From Catellatospora sp. TT07R-123 (lineage in GTDB: Bacteria > Actinomycetota > Actinomycetes > Mycobacteriales > Micromonosporaceae): a stretch of DNA of 64,000 bases. Each line of letters opens with the position of its first letter. Position 1 is the stretch's first letter. Shown one piece after another: positions 52,541 through 61,209 of the stretch. The DNA is taken from contig NZ_BNEM01000002.1 of the NCBI RefSeq assembly GCF_018327705.1, positions 186,001-250,000 of the forward strand, in the 5' to 3' direction. A program made the translations under genes and the position numbers. Under the pieces are notes generated by a model, which was given only the letters and a program-made list of their open reading frames with translations, was not told where the DNA came from and made no database searches.

Positions 52541-53659
52541 TCAGACCGGCGAGCAGGTCATGGTCGGTACGGCGTTGCCGCCGCTGGGCGCGTTGCCCAG
52601 GAAGCCGAACGCCGTACTGGCCCCTGCCGCGAGACTGCCGTTGTAGGAGACGTTCTTGGCGGTGATCGAGGTCCCCAGGGTGGCCGCGGTCGCGTTCCAG
52701 ACCTGCGTGATCGACTGCCCGTTGGTGAAGCTGACGGTGACCGTCCACTTCGTGATCGCGGCCGAACCCGCCGTCACCTTGACCTCGCCCTGGAACCCGC
52801 CCGGCCACTGGTTGGTCAGCGTGTACGACGCCGAGCAGCCGCCGGGCAGCGGGGAGGACGACGGGGACGCCGACGGCGACGGGCTGGGCGAGCGCGAGGC
52901 CGACGGGGACGGGGAAGGCGAGGCCGACCGCGACGGCGACACCGACGGCGACGGGCTGCTGGTGCCGCCGAAGTTCACGTCGCTGCAGAAGTAGTACGAC
53001 TGGTCCAGGTGGCTGGCCTGCCAGATCGTGTACAGCATGTGGCGGCCGGTGCGGCCCGGGGCGTTGCCGTTGACCAGGATCGACACGCCGCCGCCGCTCT
53101 CGGCGGTCCACTGCGAGGCCGGGGTGTTGCCGATCTGGCCGACCAGCTCCAGGTCGCTCCACTTCAGCGGCTGGGTGACCGGGTTGAACCCCTGCTTGGT
53201 CGCGTAGACCCAGATGTAGTCGGCGCCGTGCAGGGCGCCGTCGAACAGCTTGATCCGGAAGTTGTTGCTGATGTTCTGGGCCTTCCAGTCGCCGACCGTG
53301 TCCAGTGAGGCGTAGAAGCCGTTCTGGGTGCGCCCGGCGCTGCACAGCTGGCCGTCGGGGATGGCGGCCTGGTGGTTGCCCGCGACACCCTCACGGAACA
53401 GGGAGTTCCAGTTCCACATGGTGTTCGGGTTGGCCTGCCAGGCCTGCCAGCACATGGGGTCGAGGGTGGCCATCTGCGGGTTCTGGAAGTCGCTGCCCCA
53501 GCGCTGCCAGCAGCCGTAGTTGCGCGAGGCCGGGTCGACCACGTTCCCGTGGGCGTCGGCGACCTTGGCCAGGGCCGTGGTGATCAGCAGGATCGAGGTC
53601 AACGCCACGACCAGCGACGAGATGATCAGTCTGCCGCGCGTGGCGGCGATTGCGGACAT
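52541..53659 (-). CDS. AA10 lytic polysaccharide monooxygenase with CBM2
   Basis: The product has 372 residues; ATG 53659 has TTGGAG upstream. The signal peptide ends at ADA, leaving His37 (HGNVVDPASRNYGCW) as the N-terminal copper-binding His. A second His candidate lies in NHQAAIPDGQLCSAG. The AA10 domain ends at HLDQSYYFCSDVNF. A Ser/Pro linker (about 230-270) connects to a C-terminal CBM2 (CSASYTLTNQWPGGFQGEVKV, NGQSITQVWNATAATLG, AFGFLGNAPSGGNAVP). It oxidatively cleaves chitin or cellulose outside the cell; the CBM2 favours cellulose or chitin binding. The same CBM2 type ends the GH10 xylanase at 58566. Confidence 0.95.
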   Translation of the reverse strand: MSAIAATRGRLIISSLVVALTSILLITTALAKVADAHGNVVDPASRNYGCWQRWGSDFQNPQMATLDPMCWQAWQANPNTMWNWNSLFREGVAGNHQAAIPDGQLCSAGRTQNGFYASLDTVGDWKAQNISNNFRIKLFDGALHGADYIWVYATKQGFNPVTQPLKWSDLELVGQIGNTPASQWTAESGGGVSILVNGNAPGRTGRHMLYTIWQASHLDQSYYFCSDVNFGGTSSPSPSVSPSRSASPSPSPSASRSPSPSPSASPSSSPLPGGCSASYTLTNQWPGGFQGEVKVTAGSAAITKWTVTVSFTNGQSITQVWNATAATLGTSITAKNVSYNGSLAAGASTAFGFLGNAPSGGNAVPTMTCSPV

Positions 53660-53825
53660 GATGACTCCAAGACATCGTGGGTACGGATGTCACGCGCGCT
53701 GGAGTGGCGCGGGGCCCGGTCCGCTGACGCCTGGTACGCGCGTGGTCGGACTGCGTCGGTCGGATGCGTGCCCGGCACCCGAACCGGTCATGTGGCTGCG
53801 TGGCTCCCGCAGCATGCCCGGCTAA

Positions 53826-53853
53826 ACTTTACACATTACAATAAATGTGTCAA
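53826..53853 (-). promoter_or_regulatory. Promoter of the AA10 gene with internal palindromic operator
   Basis: On the minus strand a perfect -35 (TTGACA, 53853-53848) and a -10 (TAAAGT, 53831-53826) are 16 bp apart. The spacer holds ACACATT/AATGTGT, a 7-bp inverted repeat with 6-bp spacing (53831-53850 on the plus strand). The AT-rich palindrome stands out in this genome and should be a repressor site. The leader is about 165 nt. Confidence 0.6.
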
Positions 53854-53899
53854 TGAATGCGCGGATCGGCGCGGTCCCGCCAGCCGCTAGCCTGGCCCG

Positions 53900-54835
53900 G
53901 TGGATCAAGCAGCACCGCTCCCGTTCGACCCGGTCCCGCCGACCCTGCCGGTCGTCGAGCAGTTGGGTCGCATCGCCGAGGCCCGCCCGTGGCTGGCCCG
54001 CCTGCCCGAACTGATCGAGCAGGCGCGCGACCGCTTCGGGCTCACCCTGTCCCCGCCGCTGCACGGCGGCAGTTGCAGCTGGGTTGCCCCGGCCCGGCTG
54101 CCCGACGGCACCCGCGCCATCGTCAAGATCGCCTGGCCGCACCCGGAGATGCAGGGCGAGGCCGCCGCCCTGCGGCACTGGCACGGCAGCGGCGCCGTAC
54201 GGCTGCTGGCCCACGATCCGCAGCATCACGTCCTGCTCCTGGAACGCTGCGAACCCGGCCTGCCGCTGGGCGACTCCCCCGCGCCCGCCGCCGAACGCCT
54301 GCGCATCGGGGCGGAGCTGCTCAACCGGCTGTGGGAGGCCGAGCCACCCGGCGGGTTCGACGCCCTGGACGCGGTGACCGCGCACTGGGCCGACCTGGTG
54401 GACGAGCGCATGGCCCGCCTGCGGCCCGGCTACGACCCCGGCCTGGTCGCCGAGGGCGCGCGGCTGCTGCGCGAGCTCCCCGGCACCGCCGGACGCCGGG
54501 TGCTGCTGCACGGCGACTTCAACCCGGGCAACGTGCTGTCGTGCGGCGACGGCCGCTGGGCGGCGATCGACCCGAAGCCGATGACCGGCGACCCCGCCTA
54601 CGACCCGTGGCCGCTGCTGGAGCAGGTCGACGACCCGTTCGCCCGGCCCGATCCGGCCCGGGTGCTGGCGGCGCGCCGCGATCTGCTGGCCGAGGCGCTG
54701 GCCCTGGACCCGGCCCGGATCATCGCCTGGGCGGTGGCGCGCCGGGTCGAGACCGCCCTGTGGCTGGCCCACCACGGCGACGTGGGCGGGGGCGCGGCGG
54801 TCATGGGCGAGGCCCGCGTCCTTGCCGACCTGTGA
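53900..54835 (+). CDS. Aminoglycoside phosphotransferase-family kinase (streptomycin 6-kinase-like)
   Basis: The product has 311 residues and starts at GTG 53900 without a clear ribosome site. The N-lobe has GGSCSWVAPARLPDGTRAIVKIAWPHPEMQGEAAAL, with Lys for ATP. The C-lobe has the catalytic loop LLHGDFNPGNVL (Asp206) and the metal-binding WAAIDPKPMTGDPAYDPWPLL, the DPKP form typical of streptomycin/hydroxyurea phosphotransferases (APH6 group). It could confer self-resistance, or phosphorylate another small molecule; no antibiotic gene cluster is nearby. A strong hairpin follows. Confidence 0.88.
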   Translation: MDQAAPLPFDPVPPTLPVVEQLGRIAEARPWLARLPELIEQARDRFGLTLSPPLHGGSCSWVAPARLPDGTRAIVKIAWPHPEMQGEAAALRHWHGSGAVRLLAHDPQHHVLLLERCEPGLPLGDSPAPAAERLRIGAELLNRLWEAEPPGGFDALDAVTAHWADLVDERMARLRPGYDPGLVAEGARLLRELPGTAGRRVLLHGDFNPGNVLSCGDGRWAAIDPKPMTGDPAYDPWPLLEQVDDPFARPDPARVLAARRDLLAEALALDPARIIAWAVARRVETALWLAHHGDVGGGAAVMGEARVLADL

Positions 54836-54866
54836 CCGCCCCAGCCGGGGTTTCCGGCTGGGGCGG
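54836..54866. terminator. 13-bp perfect hairpin between convergent genes
   Basis: CCGCCCCAGCCGG (54836-54848) and its exact complement (54854-54866) enclose a 5-nt loop (GGTTT). It starts right after the kinase stop and ends 9 bp before the convergent beta-propeller gene. Confidence 0.8.
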
Positions 54867-54874
54867 CCGGGCGG

Positions 54875-55831
54875 TCAGAGGTGCGAGATGACCAGGTGCC
54901 CGGTGGGGTCGAAGTAGGTGTAGTAGTGGTAGTCGCCGTCGGCGGGCTGCCCCACTCCGGCGGCGGCCTGCTCGCCCAGGTCGCTGGCGTAGAAGCAGGT
55001 CGGGATGCAGCCCTCGGAGTAGCCGTAGAAGACCGAGCCGTTGTCGCCGCGGAAGGTGATGTACAGGTCGGCGGTGGCCGAGGACAGGCCGGGGGCGGCG
55101 ATGCTGCCGACCGGGGCGTTGACCTGCGACCGGTGGCTCAGCGTCGCCGCTGCGGTGAACGAGCCGACCTGGATGCTGTGCGCGGCGTCGCCCGGGGTCC
55201 AGGCCAGCACCAGGCCCAGGTTGCTGCTGCCGCTGTCGTCGTAGACCAGTGCCGGACCCGCGACGCTGGTCTCCGGCAGCACCACCCGGTTGGTCAGCGT
55301 CATGGTGCCGCCGCCGGCGCAGGCGGTGCTGTTGAGACGGCCGACGTTGAGGTGACCGGCGGTGTCCGTCCAGGCCAGATAGCGGACCCCGGCGGGATCG
55401 GTGGCCAGGGCGGGCGCGTGCGTGGAGACGACCCCGGCGAAGGAGGTCCGGCAGGTCAGCGCCGCCCCGGTCGTGTACGCGGCGGTCAGCGTGTTCCCGT
55501 TGTCGCCCGCGGGCCAGGCCAGGTAGACCCCGGTGCCGTCCGCGTCCAGCGCGGCACCCTCGCCCTGCGGGACCCGCTCCGTGCCGGGCACCTTGGTGAT
55601 GCGCAGACCGGCGCTGGTCGAGTAGCCGACGACCAGTTCCTTGGCGGCGGCGGTGCCCGAGGATCCGGCCCAGGCGATGTACATCCGGGTGCCCACCAGG
55701 GCCAGGGCGGGTCGGCCGCTGCCGGTGTTGCCGAGGGTCAGCGCGGAGGCCGGCGCCGCGGCGCCGGTGGCCAGCAGCATGGCGGCGATCGTGACGGCGC
55801 CGAAGTGCAGCGCGAGCCGTCGACGGTTCAT
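54875..55831 (-). CDS. Secreted beta-propeller-like protein, unknown
   Basis: The product has 318 residues; ATG 55831 has CTGGAG upstream. The signal peptide is RRRLALHFGAVTIAAMLLATGAAAPASA. The mature part is a series of beta-strand repeats with Trp at similar places (ALVGTRMYIAWAGSSG, DGTGVYLAWPAGDNG, AGVRYLAWTDTAG, LGLVLAWTPGD, ATADLYITFRGDNGS), as in sialidase-like or YVTN-type propellers. No catalytic residues can be assigned. A 16-bp LacI-type operator lies 40 bp upstream, so it is probably induced by a sugar. Confidence 0.65.
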   Translation of the reverse strand: MNRRRLALHFGAVTIAAMLLATGAAAPASALTLGNTGSGRPALALVGTRMYIAWAGSSGTAAAKELVVGYSTSAGLRITKVPGTERVPQGEGAALDADGTGVYLAWPAGDNGNTLTAAYTTGAALTCRTSFAGVVSTHAPALATDPAGVRYLAWTDTAGHLNVGRLNSTACAGGGTMTLTNRVVLPETSVAGPALVYDDSGSSNLGLVLAWTPGDAAHSIQVGSFTAAATLSHRSQVNAPVGSIAAPGLSSATADLYITFRGDNGSVFYGYSEGCIPTCFYASDLGEQAAAGVGQPADGDYHYYTYFDPTGHLVISHL

Positions 55832-55870
55832 GTATGGACTCCAGGGAGTAGGAGGACACGGCCGGAGATT

Positions 55871-55886
55871 CGGAGAGCGCTCTCCG
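55871..55886. promoter_or_regulatory. LacI/CebR-type operator
   Basis: CGGAGAGCGCTCTCCG is a perfect 16-bp palindrome with the central GAGCGCTC core of CebR-like LacI-family sites. It lies 40 bp upstream of the beta-propeller gene start. Confidence 0.7.
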
Positions 55887-55969
55887 GCCGGGGCTAAGTC
55901 TCCGTTGGACGGTCCGCCACCGTCAAGAAGGCCGGTCCGGGTCGGCGAACACCGACCGATGCGACGGGC

Positions 55970-57157
55970 CTACGCCGGGCTGAGCGGCTGCGGCACCGGC
56001 GCGGTCGCGGGTGTCTCGGCGCGGCCGGAACGCCAGGCCAGGATGCCGCAGCCCGCGGCGGCCACCGCGCACACCGGCCACAGGGCCGCGGGGGCCAGTC
56101 CGTACAGGGCGGCGCCCAGCGGGGCGGCGAGCATGGTGCCGCTGGTGGCGGCGGCGGTGTAGAGCCCCTGGTAGCGGCCGGTCAGCCCGTCGGGCGCCCG
56201 GTCGAGCACGTGGGCGGTCGCGGTGGTCTTGTAGAGGATCTCGCCCGCGGTGAGCACCACCATCGCCGCGATGACCGTCCCCGCGGCCGTGCCGAGGCCG
56301 AACATCGCCATCCCGGCGCCGACCAGGGCATACCCAATGCCGAGGATGGCAGGGGCGGACCGGCGCCGCAGCAGCATGGTCACCGGGATCTCCAGCAGCA
56401 GGATCAGCCCGGACCCGACCGCGATGAGGGTGGCGTAGAGGGTGAGCTGCCGGCCGTGGTCGCGCAGGTACACCGGCAGCGTGGAGTACAGCTGCCGGTA
56501 CACGACATCCATCACCACGATCGCGGGCAGCAGCGCCAGCAGCGCGCGGTCGGTACGCAGCGTGGGCCACAACCGGGGCAGCGCCCGCGCCGACGGCGCG
56601 GCCGGGGCCGGTTCGGCCCGCAGCAGCAGCGCGGTCGCGGCGCGGACGGCGAGCAGGACCAGCCCGTCGATGACGAACAGCGCGGTGAAGTGCTCGACCG
56701 CCAGCAGCGCGCCCAGCGGCGGCCCGATGACGCAGCCCGCGTTGAACGCCGCCCGCCCGATCGCGACAGCCCGGCGGCGGTCGCCGGTCGGCACCGCGAG
56801 CGCGGTCAGCGCGCCCTGGGCGGTTCCCGCGGTGGCCCCGCTGTAGCCGAGCACCGCGGTCGACACCGCGAGCAGCGCCACCGGGGTCCACGGCACGAGC
56901 AGCGTGACGACCCCGGCGACGGTGGAGGCGAGCAGCAGGATGCGGCGGTGGCCGTACCGGTCGCCGAACCAGCCGCCGGTCAGGTTGCCCGCCAGCAGGC
57001 CGACGCCCAGCGCCCCGCTGATCAGCCCGGCCTGGGTCAGCGACAGGGCGCGCGGCCCGGTCAGGTAGAGGAACAGGAACGTGAAGACGAAGGAACCGGC
57101 GGCGTTGACGAAACGGCCGACGGCGAGGATCCACACGATCCGGGGGATGTCGCGCAC
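55970..57157 (-). CDS. MFS transporter
   Basis: This 395-residue exporter-type MFS protein has twelve hydrophobic helices. The loop 2-3 motif is GGWFGDRYGHRRILLLAS, and the intra-domain repeat appears at LLEIPVTMLLRRRSAP. Residues about 185-205 form the central cytoplasmic loop (RAEPAPAAPSARALPRLWPTL). The start is GTG 57157 with AGGGTG upstream. Drug/proton antiporters have this layout, but the substrate is unknown. A second, unrelated MFS gene follows upstream in the same direction, with an intergenic repeat between them. Confidence 0.88.
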   Translation of the reverse strand: MRDIPRIVWILAVGRFVNAAGSFVFTFLFLYLTGPRALSLTQAGLISGALGVGLLAGNLTGGWFGDRYGHRRILLLASTVAGVVTLLVPWTPVALLAVSTAVLGYSGATAGTAQGALTALAVPTGDRRRAVAIGRAAFNAGCVIGPPLGALLAVEHFTALFVIDGLVLLAVRAATALLLRAEPAPAAPSARALPRLWPTLRTDRALLALLPAIVVMDVVYRQLYSTLPVYLRDHGRQLTLYATLIAVGSGLILLLEIPVTMLLRRRSAPAILGIGYALVGAGMAMFGLGTAAGTVIAAMVVLTAGEILYKTTATAHVLDRAPDGLTGRYQGLYTAAATSGTMLAAPLGAALYGLAPAALWPVCAVAAAGCGILAWRSGRAETPATAPVPQPLSPA

Positions 57158-57239
57158 GGCCGCACCCTATGCCCATGATCACGGTCTCGGCAAAGGCGTT
57201 CGGGTCGACCAGGCCGACCAGGGAGGGCTTTCCCAGCTG

Positions 57240-57258
57240 ATGATCGCTGCCTGCGGTC
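57240..57258. repeat. Intergenic repeat, copy 2
   Basis: ATGATCGCTGCCTGCGGTC matches 1006-1024 at 18 of 19 positions, and GCCGATCAAG follows about 40 bases later as in copy 1. It lies between the two MFS genes. Confidence 0.5.
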
Positions 57259-57325
57259 GTGCCGTTGGCCACCAGCCCACCATCCGACCGCCGATGCCGA
57301 TCAAGGACCGCACGCGGCCGCCCGG

Positions 57326-58339
57326 TCAGGCGGTCTCGGCGACAGCTGGTTCGGCGGCGCCGCCCAGCGGCGACGCGGGCAGCCAGCGGGCGGCCAGCAG
57401 CCCCGTCAGCACGATCGGGAGCGCGAACAGCGCGGAGACCGCCGCCACCGTCGCGCCGATCGCGACCGGGGACGCGTGCCAGCGTTCGGCCAGGGCGCTG
57501 CCGCCCGCCATCGCCGCCATCATCAGCGCCAGCACCAGCGGCACCCCGGCCGTGGCGACGCCGAGGTCCCGGACCAGCAGCGGCACGTACTCGTCGAACG
57601 CGGCGAGCGCGGGGACGGTCGCCGCGACCACCAGCGCCCGGCGCACCGTGCGGTCGCCGCGGGCCTCGGCGAGTCCGCCGCGCAGTTTCGCCAGGTAGTC
57701 GCGCAGCCCGTCGCCGACGCGTTCGGCTTTGGGCTGCTCGGGCAGGGCCAGTGCCGCGACGGCGCTGCCCAGGCAGGCCAGGACGCTGCCGATCGCGATG
57801 AGGGCGTATCCGGCGCCGAAGCGCTGGCCGAGGGCGTACACCGGGGCGGCCAGCAGGGTGGCGGCGAGCATGGCCAGCATCGCCAGGGTCGCGGCGCGCG
57901 ACGCGATCGCCTTGTACCGGTCGGCGGCGCCGATCGCGGCCAGCTCGTCGTAGAGCAGCGCCTCCTTGGTGCCGGAGCTGGCGGCGCTGCGGACCGCCCA
58001 CAGCACGAATCCGAGGGCGAACCCGTAGTAGGTCGGCCACAGCCACCAGACGGCGAACCCGGCCGCGCGCAGCAGCGCGCCGAAGGCGAGCAGCCTGCGG
58101 CGGGAGAACGCGTCGGCCCAGGCGCCCGAGGGGACCTCCAGCGCGAACGCCACGCCGCCCCAGATCAGGAACAGGGTGGTGATCTCGGCGGTGCTCAATC
58201 CCACGTCGGCGAACAGCAGGGCGTACACCGGGAAGAACAGCACGCCCTCGTCGCAGGCGCGCAGCGTGCAGTAGAGCCGGGTCAGGCGTTTCACCGAGGG
58301 CGCGGGCGGGCGGGTTCCGGCCGGTCCCGAGATCGTCAC
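57326..58339 (-). CDS. MFS transporter
   Basis: The 337-residue form starts at GTG 58339; GTG 58378 would add 13 residues, and neither start has a strong ribosome site. About ten to eleven hydrophobic helices are seen, starting LYCTLRACDEGVLFFPVYALLFAD, with the loop 2-3 motif GAWADAFSRRRLLAFG. It is shorter than standard 12-helix MFS proteins (about 400 residues), and the last helices are compressed (ALPIVLTGLLAARWLP). The sequence type resembles small actinobacterial MFS proteins of unknown substrate. It is divergent from the GH10 xylanase gene. Confidence 0.82.
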   Translation of the reverse strand: MTISGPAGTRPPAPSVKRLTRLYCTLRACDEGVLFFPVYALLFADVGLSTAEITTLFLIWGGVAFALEVPSGAWADAFSRRRLLAFGALLRAAGFAVWWLWPTYYGFALGFVLWAVRSAASSGTKEALLYDELAAIGAADRYKAIASRAATLAMLAMLAATLLAAPVYALGQRFGAGYALIAIGSVLACLGSAVAALALPEQPKAERVGDGLRDYLAKLRGGLAEARGDRTVRRALVVAATVPALAAFDEYVPLLVRDLGVATAGVPLVLALMMAAMAGGSALAERWHASPVAIGATVAAVSALFALPIVLTGLLAARWLPASPLGGAAEPAVAETA

Positions 58340-58565
58340 GGGGCCAGCGTCGCCGATGGCCGATCGACGGTGCAACACGGTTGTTTGACGGTCGTGGGTC
58401 GGCGCTCATAGCATCGACGCGGATCGCCTTCCGGGCAAACCGTCGCGCCGCGGCGGTCGGCACGCCTTTCGGGAGTCGGCGGGTCGCAGGCGTCCGCACT
58501 TCGCGCGACCGCCGTACCCCTTGGGCAGGGTGCGTCACGGCGCGCACGCCCGTTGAGGACCCCAC

Positions 58566-60599
58566 GTGCATCCACTGTCCTGGAAACGCCTGCACGCCGG
58601 TCTCGGCATGCTCGTGCTGGCCGCCGCGCTGCCCGCCGCGGTCATCGCCCTGTCCCCTGAACCGGTCCGCGCCGCGGACCCTGTCACCGTCCTGACCAGC
58701 GACTTCGAGGACGGCACGGCCCAGAGCTGGGCCATGCGCGGCACCGTCGAGGTCGTCGCGAACAGCACCGCGGCCGCGCACGGCGGCAGCCGCAGTCTGC
58801 TCACCAGCGGCCGCACCGCCGCATGGAACGGCCCGAGCCGCAACCTGCTGTCCACCGTCACCCGGGGGGTGCGCTACACGTTCTCGGCGTGGGCGCGGAC
58901 CGCGACCGGGGCGGGCACCGCCCAGCTGCGTATGAGCGTGGAGCGGCGCCTGGGCACCACCGTCAACTACGAGCAGGTCGTCAACAGCACCAACGTGACC
59001 GAGTCGGGCTGGACCCAGCTGACCGGCTCGTACACGCTGGCCAACGACGCCGACTTCTTCGCCGTGTACGTCGAGACGGTCAGCGGCACGGCCTCCTTCC
59101 ACATCGACGACTTCACCCTGTCGTACGTCCCGGCGAGCCCGATCCAGACGAACATCCCGTCGCTGAAGACGGTGTTCGCCAACGACTTCCCCATCGGGGC
59201 GGCCGTCGGGCGCTCGGAGCTGCTGGCCGAGCACGGACAGCTGCTGGCCAAGCACTTCAACTCGCTGACCCCGGGCAACGCCCTGAAGTGGGACGCGACC
59301 GAGCCCACCGAGGGCGTGTTCAACTACACCGACGCGGACGCGATCGTGGCGTTCGCGAAGGCCAACGGCATCAAGGTGCGCGGGCACACGTTCGTGTGGC
59401 ACCAGCAGACGCCCGCCTGGGTGTTCAACGACGCCAGCGGCCAGCCGATGACCGCGACCGCGGCGAACAAGACGCTGCTGCTGTCGCGGCTGGAGGCGCA
59501 CATCCGGGCGGTCGGCGCCCGCTACGCCAACGACATCTACGCCTGGGACGTCGTCAACGAGGTCATCGACGAGAACCAGTCCGACGGGCTGCGCCGCAGC
59601 ACCTGGTACAACATCACCGGCCTGGACTACATCCGGACCGCGTTCCGGGTGGCGCGGCAGGTGGCGCCCAACGCGAAGCTGTACATCAACGACTACAACA
59701 CCAACGTGGCCGCCAAGCGCGACAAGCTGTACGCCCTGGTCAGCCAGCTGAAGTCGGAGGGGGTGCCGGTCGACGGGGTCGGCCACCAGATGCACGGCAA
59801 CGTCGACTGGCCGACCGGTGCCGACGTCGACGCGATGATCGCCAAGTTCATCCCGCTGGGGGTGGAGCAGCAGATCACCGAGATGGACACCAGCATCTAC
59901 ACCAGCTCGTCGGAGAGCTTCACCACCGCGCCCGCCGAGCGGCTGACCCGCCAGGCGGCCCGGTACAAGGCCTGGTTCGACGTGTACCGCAAGTACAAGG
60001 CGAACCTGACCTCGGTGACGCTGTGGGGGCTGGCCGACGACAACACGTGGCTGGACAGCTACCCGGTGAGCCGCAAGGACTTCCCGCTGCTGTTCGACGT
60101 GTCGTTGCAGGCCAAGGAGGCATACTGGGCGATCGTCGGCACGGCCTCACCGTCGGCCCCGGCTTCGCCGAGTGCGTCGCCCAGCGCGTCGCCGAGCCCG
60201 TCGCGCAGCGCCTCGCCCAGCCCCTCGGCGAGCCCGTCCGCGTCGGCCAGCCCGTCCCCGTCGACGAGCACGCAGCCGGTCGGGTGCCGGGTGAAGTACA
60301 CGATCACCAACCAGTGGAACACCGGGTTCCAGGGTGACGTGACGATCACCAACGCCGGGTCGGCGCCGATCACCGGGTGGACCCTGCGCTGGACGTTCGC
60401 CAACGGCCAGGTGGTCAACCAGTCCTGGAACGGCGCCTACACCCAGACGGGGGCGAACGTGGCGGTGACCAACGTGAGCTGGAACGGCACGATCGCGCCG
60501 CTGGCCAGCCAGTCGTTCGGCTTCCTGAGCAGCTGGAGCGGCGCCAACGCGGTGCCGACGTCGTTCACCCTGAACAACACCACCTGCTCCGCGGCCTGA
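58566..60599 (+). CDS. Secreted GH10 endo-1,4-beta-xylanase with CBM22/CBM4_9 and CBM2
   Basis: The product has 677 residues and starts at GTG 58566 with GAGGA upstream. The signal peptide ends near VRAADP. Residues about 40-195 are a CBM4_9/CBM22-type module (FEDGTAQSWAMRGTVEVV, FHIDDFTLSYV). Residues about 200-520 are the GH10 barrel, with acid/base E332 (DVVNEVID) and nucleophile E439 (QITEMDTS), and GHTFVWHQQTPAWV in between. A Ser/Pro/Ala linker and a C-terminal CBM2 (CRVKYTITNQWNTGFQGDVTI) complete it. It cleaves xylan outside the cell, the linker-CBM2 pair being closely similar to that of the AA10 protein. A 17-bp hairpin follows. Confidence 0.96.
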   Translation: MHPLSWKRLHAGLGMLVLAAALPAAVIALSPEPVRAADPVTVLTSDFEDGTAQSWAMRGTVEVVANSTAAAHGGSRSLLTSGRTAAWNGPSRNLLSTVTRGVRYTFSAWARTATGAGTAQLRMSVERRLGTTVNYEQVVNSTNVTESGWTQLTGSYTLANDADFFAVYVETVSGTASFHIDDFTLSYVPASPIQTNIPSLKTVFANDFPIGAAVGRSELLAEHGQLLAKHFNSLTPGNALKWDATEPTEGVFNYTDADAIVAFAKANGIKVRGHTFVWHQQTPAWVFNDASGQPMTATAANKTLLLSRLEAHIRAVGARYANDIYAWDVVNEVIDENQSDGLRRSTWYNITGLDYIRTAFRVARQVAPNAKLYINDYNTNVAAKRDKLYALVSQLKSEGVPVDGVGHQMHGNVDWPTGADVDAMIAKFIPLGVEQQITEMDTSIYTSSSESFTTAPAERLTRQAARYKAWFDVYRKYKANLTSVTLWGLADDNTWLDSYPVSRKDFPLLFDVSLQAKEAYWAIVGTASPSAPASPSASPSASPSPSRSASPSPSASPSASASPSPSTSTQPVGCRVKYTITNQWNTGFQGDVTITNAGSAPITGWTLRWTFANGQVVNQSWNGAYTQTGANVAVTNVSWNGTIAPLASQSFGFLSSWSGANAVPTSFTLNNTTCSAA

Positions 60600-60603
60600 G
60601 CCC

Positions 60604-60642
60604 GAGCCGGCGCGGGTGCCTTCCCGGCACCCGCGCCGGCTC
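60604..60642. terminator. 17-bp perfect hairpin between convergent genes
   Basis: GAGCCGGCGCGGGTGCC (60604-60620) and its exact complement (60626-60642) enclose a 5-nt loop. It fills the gap between the xylanase stop and the convergent membrane-protein gene. Confidence 0.85.
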
Positions 60643-60644
60643 GC

Positions 60645-61136
60645 TCAGGAGGAGCGCCGGCGCCTGCGGGCGCGCCTGGTTCCGGCCGGTGCCTGGCCCG
60701 GTCGCGGGCCGAGGGGCGCACGCTCCGGGGCCGGCCGCCGCGACACCCAGACGATGCGCAGCCCCACCACGGTCAGCAGGATGCCCGCTCCGGCCACCGG
60801 CAGCACCAGGGTCCGGGCGAGGCCGTAGTCGGTATGCCCGGACGCGGTGACGAAACGGTCGGGCCGGGCAGGGTCGTACCAGAGGGCGGTCGACCCCTGC
60901 GGGCAGTCCTCGACCGCCCTGACGCACTCGAAGCCCTGCCGCCTGCCCACGCCGTCGACCCGGTAGTCGACCACCAGGTGCTCGTGTTTGGAGCCCGCCC
61001 AGTCGAACCGGCCGACCGTCTGCACTCCGGTGGTGCGCAGGCGGTGTGCTTCGAGCCGCCGGTCGACGTACCACCAGGACGTCAAGCCGAGCAGCAGCAC
61101 ACCGGCGACCAGGATCAGAGGTATCCGTCCCCGCAT
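60645..61136 (-). CDS. DUF3592-like membrane protein
   Basis: The product has 163 residues. Two transmembrane helices (IPLILVAGVLLLGLTSWWYV and TLVLPVAGAGILLTVVGLRIVWV) flank an external domain with HLVVDYRVDGVGRRQGFECV and STALWYDPARPDRFV. The YDPARPxR pattern is typical of DUF3592 proteins. A strongly basic C-terminal tail (RRARRRRRSS) lies in the cytoplasm. Its function is unknown. ATG 61136 starts the first helix leader. It shares direction with the DUF1906 gene upstream, from which a hairpin separates it. Confidence 0.7.
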   Translation of the reverse strand: MRGRIPLILVAGVLLLGLTSWWYVDRRLEAHRLRTTGVQTVGRFDWAGSKHEHLVVDYRVDGVGRRQGFECVRAVEDCPQGSTALWYDPARPDRFVTASGHTDYGLARTLVLPVAGAGILLTVVGLRIVWVSRRPAPERAPLGPRPGQAPAGTRRARRRRRSS

Positions 61137-61171
61137 ACGCCGATGATCCTCGGCCGCGTCAAGGGCCGGGT

Positions 61172-61203
61172 GGGGCGCGGGTGCCTCCCAGTACCCGCGC
61201 CCC
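61172..61203 (-). terminator. Hairpin after the DUF1906 gene
   Basis: GGGGCGCGGGT (61172-61182) and ACCCGCGCCCC (61193-61203) form a perfect 11-bp stem with a 10-nt loop, right after the DUF1906 stop on the minus strand. Confidence 0.6.
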
Positions 61204-61209
61204 CGCCTG

